DNA from: Flavobacterium sp. 90
GTDB lineage: Bacteria; Bacteroidota; Bacteroidia; Flavobacteriales; Flavobacteriaceae
Assembly (NCBI RefSeq): GCF_004339525.1
Contig: NZ_SMGE01000001.1
Location: 6,589,813 to 6,653,812 of the forward strand
DNA length: 64,000 bases
Direction of reading: 5' to 3'
How positions within the stretch are numbered: the stretch's first letter is position 1; each line of letters starts with the position of its first letter. Positions 41,461-50,701 of this stretch are shown here, one piece after another. Position numbers and translations under genes: made by a program. The notes below the pieces were generated by a model that did not search any database, was not told the origin of the DNA, and worked only from the letters and a program-made list of their open reading frames with translations.

Positions 41461-41925
41461 ATGAAAGACAACAAAAACGAAACACATCATTTCTTGCCAA
41501 GCGGAGAATGGGAAGGATTTTATTGTTATTCTAATTCGCCTCACCAACACAAAATGTCTATTGAATTGAGTTTTGCAAATTCTGTTATTTCCGGTTCTGG
41601 AATTGATGATGTTGCCCCGTTTCGATGGAATGGTTCTTATAATTTGGAACAGTTTAAACTTAAAATGGTCAAAACCTATTCAACGCATATTATTAATTAT
41701 GCCGGAGATATTGACGAAAATGGAATTTGGGGTGTTTGGGATAATCCTGAAGATTTGAGTTTTTTTGCTAATATTTCGACAAACATTCTTCAACAAGCGC
41801 AAGCCATGACAAAAGGCGGTTTTCATATCTGGCCAAAAGCAGTAAAGAGTGAATCTAAAGAAGAAATTCGAGAAGAAGTAAAAGAATCTAAAAAATTAAA
41901 AGAGTTTTATATTCAGAACATTTAA
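41461..41925 (+). CDS. Hypothetical cytoplasmic protein
   Basis: A 154-residue protein without signal peptide or membrane segment. The N-terminus (FLPSGEWEGFYCYSNSPHQHKMSIELSF) and the following GSGIDDVAPFRWNGSYN and YAGDIDENGIWGVWDN suggest a beta-barrel or sandwich of about 110 residues with conserved Gly-Trp pairs. The C-terminal 30 residues are highly charged (SKEEIREEVKESKKLKEF). I cannot assign a family. Coding is supported by codon use and by length. It begins 31 bases after the DUF1572 gene. Confidence 0.72.
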   Translation: MKDNKNETHHFLPSGEWEGFYCYSNSPHQHKMSIELSFANSVISGSGIDDVAPFRWNGSYNLEQFKLKMVKTYSTHIINYAGDIDENGIWGVWDNPEDLSFFANISTNILQQAQAMTKGGFHIWPKAVKSESKEEIREEVKESKKLKEFYIQNI

Positions 41926-41976
41926 AACTTAATAAATCAAAATAACACAATTGATGCTTGCTTAACGCAAACATTT

Positions 41977-42059
41977 TAGCCCCGATGGGAGGGAAAATCC
42001 TTTTGCTTTTTTCTTTAAAAAGCAAAAGATTGGAAGGAACAGCGGGAAATAGCTCCTAA
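41977..42059. repeat. AGCCCCGAT...AGCTCC structured repeat, copy 1
   Basis: The ends (TAGCCCCGATGG and CGGGAAATAGCTCC) pair, and the interior TTTTGCTTTTT / AAAAAGCAAAA forms an 11-base-pair stem over a short loop. The same conserved ends with a different interior stem occur at 56816-56895. It ends 20 bases before the small exported-protein gene at 42080. Confidence 0.85.
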
Positions 42060-42079
42060 TAAATATCTTAAACTTAAAA

Positions 42080-42451
42080 ATGAAAAAAATAATATTCTTA
42101 TTACCATTATTGGCTTTAATATCTTGCTACGATGCAGAACACAATTGCAAGGATTTTAAAAACGGGAAATTCAAGTTTGAATTTGACGTGAATGGTGTCA
42201 AAAAAACAACTGTTTTTGAACGTAAAGACAACATTGAAATCGAAACTTTTGAAGGAAAAACAGATACTTCGACAGTGCGTTGGGTAAGTGATTGTGAATA
42301 TATTTTGCAGAAGAAACACCCCAAAAATATGGCTGAGGAAAAAGCAATAAGCATGAAGATTTTAACGACTTCTAAAGATTCTTATACTTTTGAATTTGGA
42401 ATGGTTGGTTCTGATCAAAAGCAACGCGGAACGGTACATAAAGTTGAATAA
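42080..42451 (+). CDS. Small lipoprotein, unknown function
   Basis: A 123-residue protein with a signal peptide and lipobox-like LISC (Cys16) followed by YDAEHNC. The mature part is mostly beta-strand with alternating charged residues (FKFEFDVNGVKKTTVFERKDNIEIETFEG, then STVRWVSDCEYILQKKHP). The family was not recognised. Related small proteins have, I recall, sometimes been labelled topoisomerase IV in databases; nothing here supports that. It ends at a strong terminator. Confidence 0.78.
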   Translation: MKKIIFLLPLLALISCYDAEHNCKDFKNGKFKFEFDVNGVKKTTVFERKDNIEIETFEGKTDTSTVRWVSDCEYILQKKHPKNMAEEKAISMKILTTSKDSYTFEFGMVGSDQKQRGTVHKVE

Positions 42452-42454
42452 ACT

Positions 42455-42488
42455 AAAAAAAGTCTCAAATTTGAGACTTTTTTTTTAC
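42455..42488 (+). terminator. Terminator after the small lipoprotein gene
   Basis: AAAAAAAGTCTCAAA (42455-42469) pairs with TTTGAGACTTTTTTT (42470-42484 and following T-run). The loop is minimal, so a few inner pairs will open. It lies three bases after the stop codon. Confidence 0.85.
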
Positions 42489-42614
42489 CCAAAATAGAGA
42501 AAAAACCTTTGCCACTCTGCTCCTTTACATCTTTGTCCCTTTTTGAAAAAAAACTTAGCAGTGTTCCTTTTACATTTCTATTTTAAATCTTACATTAGAA
42601 CCTAAATCTAACGC

Positions 42615-44534
42615 ATGAAAAATACAATTTCGCATAGAGTTGCTGACTTTTTAAAAGACTTTCCGCCTTTTAGTTTTTTGCATCAAAAGGACTTAGAAAA
42701 GCTATCTGAACAAATTTCTATTGTCTACAAAGATAAAGACGCCGTTATATTTGCAGAAAATGATAAAACGCATGATTCCTTTTATGTTGTTCATAAAGGT
42801 GCGGTTGCGCTCAAAAAAAATCAGAAAAACAATGTTCTTGACATGTGCGATGAAGGTGATATTTTTGGATTGCGTCCGCTTTTGGCACAGGAAAACTACA
42901 TTATGGAAGCTGTAGCTTATGAAGAAAGCATTTTATACGCCATTCCTATTGCAGTTTTCAAACCTTATGCTTTAGAAAATAGAACTGTTGGTAATTTCCT
43001 TATCGAAAGTTACGCCTCAAATACTCGTAATCCCTATTCTGATATTCATAAAGATAAATTATATGGCGATGATTTGGTTCATGAACATTTGCACTCTAAC
43101 AGAGATTCATTTGATTTACAGCCAATAAAATATTCCAAAAAAATTGTCACTTGTAGTCCGTCTACAACTGCTAAAGACGTTGCCAAAATCATGAATAAGA
43201 ATAAGGTTGGCGCTATACTAATCGTAGATGAAATGCTGCCAATTGGTATTATTACGGATAAAGATTTACGCAATAAAATAGTAACCGGTGATTTTTCGAT
43301 CCTGACAACGGCAGAAACCATTATGACGAAACCGGTTATTACATATCCCAAAAAAATGACGGTCACTGAGGCGCAAATGGCAATGATGAAAAGTAATATT
43401 AGCTATTTATGTCTCACAAAAGATGGAACTATAAATACTAAAGCTGTCGGGATTTTATCCAAACATGATGTTATGGTGGCTCTGGGAAATAATCCTGCCG
43501 TTTTAATAAAAGCTTTAAAAAGAGCCAAAAAGCCAAAAGAAATTAAACCTATTCGTGCCCGAATAATGCAATTGCTTCAGGGATATTTAGATCAAAACAT
43601 TCCGATGACTTTGATTTCTAAAATTATAACGGAGCTAAATGAAGCTTGTACGACGCGTGTTATCGAAATTTGCCTCGGAAAAATGAGTAGTCCTCCACCA
43701 GTAAAATTTGCCTGGCTGGCTCTTGGAAGTCAAGGCCGAAGCGAGCAAATGCTGCACACCGATCAGGATAATGCTATTGTGTACGAAAATGTATCTGATG
43801 TTTTTAAGGATGAAACAAAAGTCTATTTCTCGAAATTTGCTACATTAGTCAACAAAGGTTTATTTGACATTGGTTATGATTATTGTCCTGCCGAAATGAT
43901 GGCTTCGAATCCTAAATGGTGCATGAGTCTTGATGAATGGAAAAGTAAAGTACATCACTGGATTACAAATCCGGGGAAAAATGAAGTTTTATTATCTTTT
44001 ATTTTCTTCGATTACAGTGTGACTTATGGTGATACTGTAATTACAAGTCAACTTTCTGATTATATTTTTGAGACTGTTAAAGCGAACCCTATTTTTTATG
44101 TCCATTTAGTGAGCGGCGCTTTGCAAAGTCCTTCTCCTACTGGCTTTTTTAGACAGTTTTTAGTAGAACAAGATGGCGCAAACAAAGATAATTTTGATAT
44201 TAAAAGAAGAGCTTTAATGCCTCTTACTGATGCTGCACGTGTTTTGATTCTGTCTCATTCTGTAAAAGGTATAAGTAATACAGCAGAACGTTTTGAAAAA
44301 TTAGCTGAATTAGAACCTAATAACAGAGATCTGTATTTGTCTTGTTCTTATTCTTTTAAAGCTTTATTGAAATTTAGAACCAAACAAGGACTTTTGCATA
44401 ATGATTCCGGACAATTTATTGCTTTGGAATCTCTATCTAAAATGGAAAAGATAAAACTAAAAAGAACTTTTAAAACCATAAAAGAACTTCAGGAATTGAT
44501 TAGCGTAAGATTTAATATTTCAAACGTAGTATAG
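42615..44534 (+). CDS. cNMP-binding/CBS/DUF294 nucleotidyltransferase-like protein
   Basis: A 639-residue soluble protein with four parts: a cyclic-nucleotide-binding-like domain (about 20-130, SFYVVHKGAVALKKN and DEGDIFGLRPLLA), two CBS domains (about 175-295, ILIVDEMLPIGIITDKDLRN and KTAVGILSKHDVM), a DUF294 nucleotidyltransferase-like domain (about 320-470, WLALGSQGRSEQMLHTDQDNAIVY with GS and D-x-D) and a C-terminal substrate-binding-like domain. It is thought to act in signalling or metabolism control together with acetate/cation symporters in other bacteria. It is followed two bases later by a DnaQ-like exonuclease, a pair often seen together. Confidence 0.9.
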   Translation: MKNTISHRVADFLKDFPPFSFLHQKDLEKLSEQISIVYKDKDAVIFAENDKTHDSFYVVHKGAVALKKNQKNNVLDMCDEGDIFGLRPLLAQENYIMEAVAYEESILYAIPIAVFKPYALENRTVGNFLIESYASNTRNPYSDIHKDKLYGDDLVHEHLHSNRDSFDLQPIKYSKKIVTCSPSTTAKDVAKIMNKNKVGAILIVDEMLPIGIITDKDLRNKIVTGDFSILTTAETIMTKPVITYPKKMTVTEAQMAMMKSNISYLCLTKDGTINTKAVGILSKHDVMVALGNNPAVLIKALKRAKKPKEIKPIRARIMQLLQGYLDQNIPMTLISKIITELNEACTTRVIEICLGKMSSPPPVKFAWLALGSQGRSEQMLHTDQDNAIVYENVSDVFKDETKVYFSKFATLVNKGLFDIGYDYCPAEMMASNPKWCMSLDEWKSKVHHWITNPGKNEVLLSFIFFDYSVTYGDTVITSQLSDYIFETVKANPIFYVHLVSGALQSPSPTGFFRQFLVEQDGANKDNFDIKRRALMPLTDAARVLILSHSVKGISNTAERFEKLAELEPNNRDLYLSCSYSFKALLKFRTKQGLLHNDSGQFIALESLSKMEKIKLKRTFKTIKELQELISVRFNISNVV

Positions 44535-44536
44535 AT

Positions 44537-45163
44537 ATGAGTTTATTTAGTTTTTGGAAAAAAGAGGAAGATCTATTCGATGAAAATATTACAATTGAAG
44601 AAACCCGTTTTGTAGTTTTAGATACTGAAACTACAGGTTTCGACTATGATAATGACCGAATTTTATGTATTGGCGCGTTAGTACTTCAAAACGGGATAAT
44701 ATCAATTCAGAATAGTTTTGAGATTTATCTTGAACAAGATCATTACGATAAATCTACGGCTCAGATTCACGGTATTTTAAAGGCATTTGTAATTCAGCGT
44801 CCTTCGGAGTTAGAAGCTTTACAGCAATTCTTAGCTTTTTTGGGAAATGCTGTAATCATTGCGCATCATACCCTTTTTGATGTTACGATGATCAATAAAG
44901 CTCTCGAGAGAAACGGTTTACCTGAATTAACCAATCAACGTTTAGACACCGCTATTTTATACAAAAAGACCTTAATTAAATCTCATTTGTTTGAGCGAAA
45001 AGATCATTATACTTTAGACGATCTTGCCGATAAATTTGATATTTCAAAAAAAGACCGCCATACGGCTTTGGGTGACGCTTATATCACGGCAATTGCTTTT
45101 CTAAAGATCGTAAGTAAATTGAAGGAGAAAAAAGGGATTAATTTAAATGCTTTGTTCAAATAA
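44537..45163 (+). CDS. DnaQ-like 3'-5' exonuclease
   Basis: A 208-residue DEDDh exonuclease. Exo I is VVLDTETTGF (Asp29, Glu31), Exo II is IIAHHTLFDVTMI and Exo III is DRHTALGDAYITA with the catalytic His and Asp. It resembles the proofreading subunit of DNA polymerase III and RNase T-type enzymes but carries no polymerase-binding tail. It is co-transcribed with the CBS/DUF294 gene (2 bases), so a role in nucleotide or nucleic-acid signalling rather than replication proofreading is possible. Confidence 0.88.
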   Translation: MSLFSFWKKEEDLFDENITIEETRFVVLDTETTGFDYDNDRILCIGALVLQNGIISIQNSFEIYLEQDHYDKSTAQIHGILKAFVIQRPSELEALQQFLAFLGNAVIIAHHTLFDVTMINKALERNGLPELTNQRLDTAILYKKTLIKSHLFERKDHYTLDDLADKFDISKKDRHTALGDAYITAIAFLKIVSKLKEKKGINLNALFK

Positions 45164-45170
45164 AAAATCT

Positions 45171-45497
45171 TTAATTATGGGTAAAATCACTCTCTTTTGT
45201 AAACAAATACAGCCTATTATATTTTAGACTTTTTTGCGAAAATTTCCCAAGAGAATCTGGCTTACGATATATTTTTTTCGTGACATAATCTTCTTTTTTT
45301 AAGATGATTTTGCATGCTAAATTTGAGTTTATTCCCAAACAAAAATATCCTGTACTGTCTGTTTTGGTCTTATTTCCGTTGATATCAACATCCTGAATAG
45401 GTTTCTCTGTATCATAATCATATACATGTCCATTAAAATTATGACTATTTGTACAACTAAAAAATAGTAATACTATAAAAAGAAGGTTGACTTTCAT
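45171..45497 (-). CDS. Small lipoprotein with carboxypeptidase-regulatory-like domain
   Basis: A 108-residue exported lipoprotein (signal peptide, lipobox LFFSC at Cys15). The mature part is a single beta-sandwich domain of the carboxypeptidase-regulatory-like kind (GHVYDYDTEKPIQDVDINGNKTKTDSTGYFCLGI), the same domain found at the start of the receptors at 33208 and 58469 but without any barrel. Function unknown. It converges on the exonuclease gene with only seven bases between. Confidence 0.75.
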   Translation of the reverse strand: MKVNLLFIVLLFFSCTNSHNFNGHVYDYDTEKPIQDVDINGNKTKTDSTGYFCLGINSNLACKIILKKEDYVTKKIYRKPDSLGKFSQKSLKYNRLYLFTKESDFTHN

Positions 45498-45650
45498 ACT
45501 TATCTTTTATTTGTGATTTTTTATTGAGCTTCTTTATTAGAAACATCTAAAAAACAAATATAGAATTGGAAACTTCCATAAGAAGTCTGCTAAAAATTAT
45601 AAAAGTATAATTATAGGATTTTTAACTCTTAAGAAAAAAGTCTTGTATAA

Positions 45651-45679
45651 AAAAACGCTAAGAATCTCTTAGCGTTTTT
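45651..45679 (-). terminator. Terminator of the topoisomerase IV A gene
   Basis: A perfect stem AAAAACGCTAAGA (45651-45663) with TCTTAGCGTTTTT (45667-45679), a three-base loop and a T-run on the minus strand. It lies 11 bases after the parC stop. Confidence 0.9.
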
Positions 45680-45689
45680 CATTTTTATG

Positions 45690-48410
45690 TTATTCTAAAA
45701 CTAAACCAATCTGGCCGTCGTCGTCTAATTCTGTTTCAACCGAATCATCTTCTGGTAATTCTGGTTTTTCCGGAACTTCCTCAACAGGCTCTTCAAATGG
45801 CAATGGTTCTAATAAATTAACTTGTTTTAATTTATCTGCTGTCAATTGATTTCCTAATGCTTTAAATCCTTTTACGGCAATAAAATCTTCAACATCTATA
45901 TGCAAATCTTCTTTTTGAACTCCTTTTACTTTGGCAAAAACCAATTGTGCCAACGGACGATAATCTGTTGATACGATTTCTAATTGCGAATTTGGATGAT
46001 CTGTAATAAAGCTTTCTTCTTTTCCTTCACTTTCCACAAGGAAACGTTTCAGGAAATAACGTTCTTTTTCTCCGTCATAATAAATCGCAGAAATTGGTTT
46101 TTTAGGCTTCCATTTCTCCAAAACAATCATATCTTCTTCAAAATGTGTCGACAATTCCGGAATGATAACTTTTAATTTACCTGCCTGACTAATTACTAAG
46201 ATTTTATCACTTGGTTTAAATTCACCTAATAATTCACCTCTTGCATCAACATTTAAACGTTTAACAGTATCATCAAACCAAACTTTTCTTGGCAATAAAG
46301 TCGAAATTCCTTTTTCTTTTAATTCGATTTTCTTGATCGGATATTTCGTTACCAAATTTCCTTTTGAAGCACGTCCTTTAATGGCTAGTTTAGCAAAATC
46401 AATATCGAATTTCAGTTTTTTGATCGTTCCTACCTGACGTAATAATATCGTTACAACTTCAGCTTCTCCATTTGGATTATGTGAAAAATAAACCACCTGA
46501 GAACCATTCGTACCATTTGTTAAATCATACGCTTTATCTCTGGTAACACCCGAAACATTGAAACGTTTTATATACGAAGGACCAGATTTACCATCACGAT
46601 ACATCATGTTATAAATCGTACGTTTATCACTCTTATCAAAAACAGCAACATGAATAATATCTTTTCCGATAAAAGTTTTGGCATCCACTTTTGTTATCAT
46701 CAATGTTCCGTCTCGTAAAAACACAATAACATCATCAATATCAGAACAATCGCCTACGTATTCGTCTTTCTTTAAACTGGTTCCAACAAAACCTTCTTCA
46801 CGGTTTACGTATAATTTTGTGTTACGTAAAACTACTTTTGTAGCCTCAACGTTATCAAAAACACGAAGTTCAGTTTGACGTTCGCGGCCTTTTCCGTATT
46901 TCTCTTTTAATTTGGTAAAGTAAGCAATTGCAAAATCAGTTAGATTTGCTAAATTGTATTCTACCTCTTTCATTTCATCTTCTAACTTCGCGATAAAATC
47001 ATCAGCTTTATCAGAGTCAAAACGAGTGATACGAATCATTGGGATTTGAGTCAATCTTTGTAAATCATCATCGTTGATTTCTCTAACAAATGATTTTTTG
47101 AAAGGCTCGAATCTATCGTATAAATATTTATAAAGTGATTCTCTATCTGAATATAATTTGAAATCAATGTACATTTCTTCACGAATGAAGATTTTCTCTA
47201 AAGTAGAAAAATGCCATTTATTTTTTAATTCTTCTAACTGAATTTCTAATTCCTGACGCAGTAAATCAACAGTTCTGTGTGTTGAAATTTTCAACATTTC
47301 AGAAACTCCAATAAACAATGGCTTATTATCTTCAATCACACAACCTAAAGGTGCTACAGAAGTTTCACAAGCTGTAAATGCAAACAAAGCATCAATTGTT
47401 TTGTCTGGAGAAACGCCAGGGAAAAGGTGAATTAAAATCTCAACATCGGCAGCTGTATTGTCTTCGATTTTCTTGATTTTGATTTTACCTTTATCATTGG
47501 CTTTCAAAATACTATCAATCAAAGTCGTGGTATTAGTCGAAAACGGAATTTGCGTAATCACCAAAGTATTCTTGTCAAGTTGTGCAATTTTAGCACGTAC
47601 ACGAACACGTCCACCACGAAGTCCGTCATTATAATTGGACACATCGGCAATACCTTGTGTCATGAAATCAGGATATAATGTAAAGGCTTTTCCTTTTAGA
47701 ATCTTAATCGAAGCATCAATCAGCTCATTAAAGTTGTGGGGTAAAACTTTAGTCGAAAGTCCAACCGCAATTCCCTCTGCTCCTTGTGCCAAAAGCAATG
47801 GAAACTTTACCGGAAGATTGTTTGGTTCTGCACGACGACCATCGTAAGAAACTCCCCAATCGGTAATTTTTGGAGAATATAAAACCTCCAAAGCAAATTT
47901 AGATAAACGTGCCTCAATGTAACGAGAAGCCGCAGCTCCATCGCCTGTTAATATATTTCCCCAGTTTCCCTGGCAATCAATCAATAAATCTTTTTGACCA
48001 ATTTGTACCATAGCATCACCAATACTCGCATCTCCGTGTGGGTGATACTGCATGGTGTGACCTACAACATTGGCAACTTTATTATAACGACCATCGTCCA
48101 ACTCTTTCAAAGAGTGCATGATACGACGCTGGACCGGTTTAAAACCATCTTCGATAGCCGGAACTGCACGTTCCAGAATTACGTACGAAGCATAATCCAA
48201 AAACCAGTCTTTGTACATGCCCGTTACTTTCGTAATAACGTCTTCTCCTTCTTCTTCTTGATTTTCGTAAAAATGCTGCCCCTCAAAATGTTTAGCATCT
48301 ACATCGATAATTTCATCATCATTCCCTTCTTGATTTTCATCAAGCTGGTTTTCTTCTGAATTATTCTCGTCGTCGTTTGGAATTATGTTATCGTCTTCTT
48401 CGTCTTTCAT
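45690..48410 (-). CDS. parC: DNA topoisomerase IV subunit A
   Basis: A 906-residue type IIA topoisomerase A subunit that breaks and rejoins DNA during chromosome decatenation. The active-site pair Arg163-Tyr164 lies in AASRYIEARL, preceded by the winged-helix signature VGHTMQYHPHGDASI. A strongly acidic N-terminal extension (1-60, runs of Asp/Glu/Asn) precedes the conserved core at KVTGMYKDWFLDYASYVILERA. The C-terminal part is a beta-propeller-like region ending in a long acidic tail (PEKPELPEDDSVETELDDDG). The partner B subunit is upstream on the same strand. Confidence 0.93.
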   Translation of the reverse strand: MKDEEDDNIIPNDDENNSEENQLDENQEGNDDEIIDVDAKHFEGQHFYENQEEEGEDVITKVTGMYKDWFLDYASYVILERAVPAIEDGFKPVQRRIMHSLKELDDGRYNKVANVVGHTMQYHPHGDASIGDAMVQIGQKDLLIDCQGNWGNILTGDGAAASRYIEARLSKFALEVLYSPKITDWGVSYDGRRAEPNNLPVKFPLLLAQGAEGIAVGLSTKVLPHNFNELIDASIKILKGKAFTLYPDFMTQGIADVSNYNDGLRGGRVRVRAKIAQLDKNTLVITQIPFSTNTTTLIDSILKANDKGKIKIKKIEDNTAADVEILIHLFPGVSPDKTIDALFAFTACETSVAPLGCVIEDNKPLFIGVSEMLKISTHRTVDLLRQELEIQLEELKNKWHFSTLEKIFIREEMYIDFKLYSDRESLYKYLYDRFEPFKKSFVREINDDDLQRLTQIPMIRITRFDSDKADDFIAKLEDEMKEVEYNLANLTDFAIAYFTKLKEKYGKGRERQTELRVFDNVEATKVVLRNTKLYVNREEGFVGTSLKKDEYVGDCSDIDDVIVFLRDGTLMITKVDAKTFIGKDIIHVAVFDKSDKRTIYNMMYRDGKSGPSYIKRFNVSGVTRDKAYDLTNGTNGSQVVYFSHNPNGEAEVVTILLRQVGTIKKLKFDIDFAKLAIKGRASKGNLVTKYPIKKIELKEKGISTLLPRKVWFDDTVKRLNVDARGELLGEFKPSDKILVISQAGKLKVIIPELSTHFEEDMIVLEKWKPKKPISAIYYDGEKERYFLKRFLVESEGKEESFITDHPNSQLEIVSTDYRPLAQLVFAKVKGVQKEDLHIDVEDFIAVKGFKALGNQLTADKLKQVNLLEPLPFEEPVEEVPEKPELPEDDSVETELDDDGQIGLVLE

Positions 48411-48434
48411 TTAATTATATTCGAAATTATAATT

Positions 48435-48539
48435 TTAATATTTGTTTTCGATAAGTTGTTTTAAAACCTCAACGCTTGGTAAAACGGTTTTATATTTACT
48501 GGCAAGATTACTATTACTGGTAAAAACAAAATCACTCAT
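48435..48539 (-). CDS. Possible 34-residue small protein between topoisomerase IV genes
   Basis: A short frame reads MSDFVFTSNSNLASKYKTVL then PSVEVLKQLIENKY and stops. It has no stop-rich or homopolymer character, good codon use, and a helix-prone C-terminus (VEVLKQLIEN). A purine-rich run precedes the ATG. It sits on the same strand as both topoisomerase genes, after three stem-loops and 25 bases before parC. I recognise no family, and coding is not certain. Confidence 0.4.
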   Translation of the reverse strand: MSDFVFTSNSNLASKYKTVLPSVEVLKQLIENKY

Positions 48540-48556
48540 TTCTTTTTTTTGAATAC

Positions 48557-48645
48557 CTCAGTCAGTGACTGAGAAATTTAAAATTCCAAAATCCGAGTCA
48601 ATGACTCGGATTTTTATATCTCAAAAAACGCAGTCACTGTCTGCG
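48557..48645 (-). terminator. Three consecutive hairpins after the topoisomerase IV B gene
   Basis: In order on the minus strand from parE: CGCAG-TCACTGT-CTGCG (48645-48629), AATCCGAGTCA-a-TGACTCGGATT (centre 48601) and CTCAGTCA-g-TGACTGAG (48573-48557). The middle one has T-runs on both sides and looks like a terminator. All three contain AGTCA or TGACT words, so they may be related copies. Confidence 0.75.
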
Positions 48646-48668
48646 CTTTTCATATTTTCATTTTTCTT

Positions 48669-50540
48669 TTAAACTTCCTCTTCAACAGCATCCAATTCAA
48701 CCTTCAAATTCTTGATGATGAATTCTTGTCTGTCTGGGGTATTTTTACCCATATAGAAAGACAATAATTGCTCAATCGAAGTGTTTTTATCCATCATAAT
48801 TGGGTCAAGTCGAATCGTCTCTCCAATAAAGTTTTTGAACTCATCTGGCGAAATCTCTCCCAAACCTTTAAATCGGGTGATTTCTGGTTTTGGTTTTAGT
48901 TTTTCGATCGCATCTTTTCTTTCTTCATCCGAATAGCAATAGATAGTTTCTTTTTTGTTTCGAACCCTGAAAAGTGGCGTTTGCAAGATATACAAATGTC
49001 CTTCTTTTATTAATTCCGGGAAAAATTGAAGGAAAAACGTAATCAATAACAAGCGAATGTGCATACCATCGACATCGGCATCGGTTGCAATTACAATGTT
49101 GTTGTAACGTAATTTTTCCAGTCCGTCTTCGATATCTAAAGCCGCTTGTAATAAATTGAATTCTTCGTTTTCATACACGATTTTCTTTGTCATTCCGTAC
49201 GAATTCAAAGGCTTACCACGTAAACTGAAAACCGCTTGAGTATTCACATCACGTGACTTTGTAATCGATCCGGAAGCCGAATCTCCCTCGGTAATAAAAA
49301 GCGTACTTTCTAAGTTTCTAGGATTTTTTGTATCTGGAAGATGCGCACGACAATCTCTTAATTTCTTATTATGAAGATTCGCTTTCTTGGCACGATCTGT
49401 CGCTAATTTTCTAATTCCTGATAATTCTTTACGCTCACGTTCAGCCTGAAGAATTTTACGTAATAAAGCTTCAGCAGTTGGTGGGTTTTTATGTAAATAA
49501 CTGTCTAATTTATTTTTGATAAAATCGTTTACAAATGTACGGACAGAAACCGGCGGCGTTCCATCATCAGAACCCATATCTGTAGAACCTAATTTAGTTT
49601 TTGTCTGAGACTCAAAAACCGGTTCCATTACCTTAATACTAATCGCACTTACAATCGATTTACGAACATCAGATGCTTCGAAGTTTTTGTTGTAAAACTC
49701 GCGAATGGTTTTTACAATTGCTTCTCTGTAAGCCGCTAAGTGCGTTCCTCCTTGTGTGGTATTCTGACCGTTTACAAAAGAGTGATATTCTTCGCTATAT
49801 TGCGTTTTACTGTGCGTTAAAGCGATCTCAATATCGTGATCTTTTAAGTGAATAATTGGATATTCAAGATCTTCTGCATTAATGGTTTCTTCTAATAAAT
49901 CACGAAGACCATTTTCTGAATAATATTTTTCTCCATTAAAAATAATTGTCAAACCATTGTTTAAGTAACAATAGTTTTTAACCATTTTAATCACATATTC
50001 CATACGGAATTTGTAATTTTTGAAAATAGTTTCATCTGGCGTAAAAGTAACTTTTGTTCCTTTTCGCTTCGTTGTGTCGATTATATCTTCTTCTAAAACT
50101 AAATTTCCTGCTGAAAACTCTGCTCCTTTTTGTTTATCATCACGAACAGATTCTACTCTGAAATAATTTGAAAGTGCATTTACCGCTTTTGTTCCGACAC
50201 CATTTAAACCTACCGATTTCTGGAAAGCTTTAGAATCGTACTTTCCTCCCGTATTCATTTTCGAAACAACATCGACTACTTTTCCTAACGGAATTCCACG
50301 TCCGTAATCACGAACCGAAACCGTTTTATCCTTGATAGACACTTCAATAGTTTTTCCTGAGCCCATTACAAACTCATCGATACAGTTGTCTAAAACCTCT
50401 TTTAATAGAATATAAATACCATCATCTGGCGAAGATCCATCTCCCAATTTTCCGATATACATCCCGGGACGCATACGGATATGTTCTTTCCAATCGAGTG
50501 ATCGAATATTATCTTCGGTATATTGATTTTGCTCTAGCAT
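48669..50540 (-). CDS. parE: DNA topoisomerase IV subunit B
   Basis: A protein of about 623 residues with the GHKL ATPase ([22 protein letters not shown] and [13 protein letters not shown]), transducer, and TOPRIM domain ([12 protein letters not shown] and [13 protein letters not shown]) of type IIA B subunits. With ParC it decatenates and relaxes DNA using ATP. ATG at 50540 ([20 protein letters not shown]) was chosen since family similarity starts there; an in-frame upstream start at 50582 is unlikely. Not to be confused with the ParE-type toxin at 39850. Confidence 0.93.
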   Translation of the reverse strand: MLEQNQYTEDNIRSLDWKEHIRMRPGMYIGKLGDGSSPDDGIYILLKEVLDNCIDEFVMGSGKTIEVSIKDKTVSVRDYGRGIPLGKVVDVVSKMNTGGKYDSKAFQKSVGLNGVGTKAVNALSNYFRVESVRDDKQKGAEFSAGNLVLEEDIIDTTKRKGTKVTFTPDETIFKNYKFRMEYVIKMVKNYCYLNNGLTIIFNGEKYYSENGLRDLLEETINAEDLEYPIIHLKDHDIEIALTHSKTQYSEEYHSFVNGQNTTQGGTHLAAYREAIVKTIREFYNKNFEASDVRKSIVSAISIKVMEPVFESQTKTKLGSTDMGSDDGTPPVSVRTFVNDFIKNKLDSYLHKNPPTAEALLRKILQAERERKELSGIRKLATDRAKKANLHNKKLRDCRAHLPDTKNPRNLESTLFITEGDSASGSITKSRDVNTQAVFSLRGKPLNSYGMTKKIVYENEEFNLLQAALDIEDGLEKLRYNNIVIATDADVDGMHIRLLLITFFLQFFPELIKEGHLYILQTPLFRVRNKKETIYCYSDEERKDAIEKLKPKPEITRFKGLGEISPDEFKNFIGETIRLDPIMMDKNTSIEQLLSFYMGKNTPDRQEFIIKNLKVELDAVEEEV

Positions 50541-50701
50541 AAAGTAAATTGGATTTTTGGCTAATGTACCATTTATAGTCAAAAAATGAAAGCGTATTTC
50601 TTTTTTGTTACGAATTATAACAGCTTTGAATTCTATTTAAATTGATTTTAAAATAATACACGCTTAAAAATATAAAAAATCAGCTTTGAAAAAAAATAAT
50701 A

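Noticed and set aside
42080..42451. Topoisomerase IV-related protein
   Set aside because: It has a lipoprotein signal and a single small beta domain, no topoisomerase motif.
47994..48359. 121-residue plus-strand frame opposite parC
   Set aside because: It is antisense to the conserved winged-helix and active-site region of ParC, whose reading is certain.
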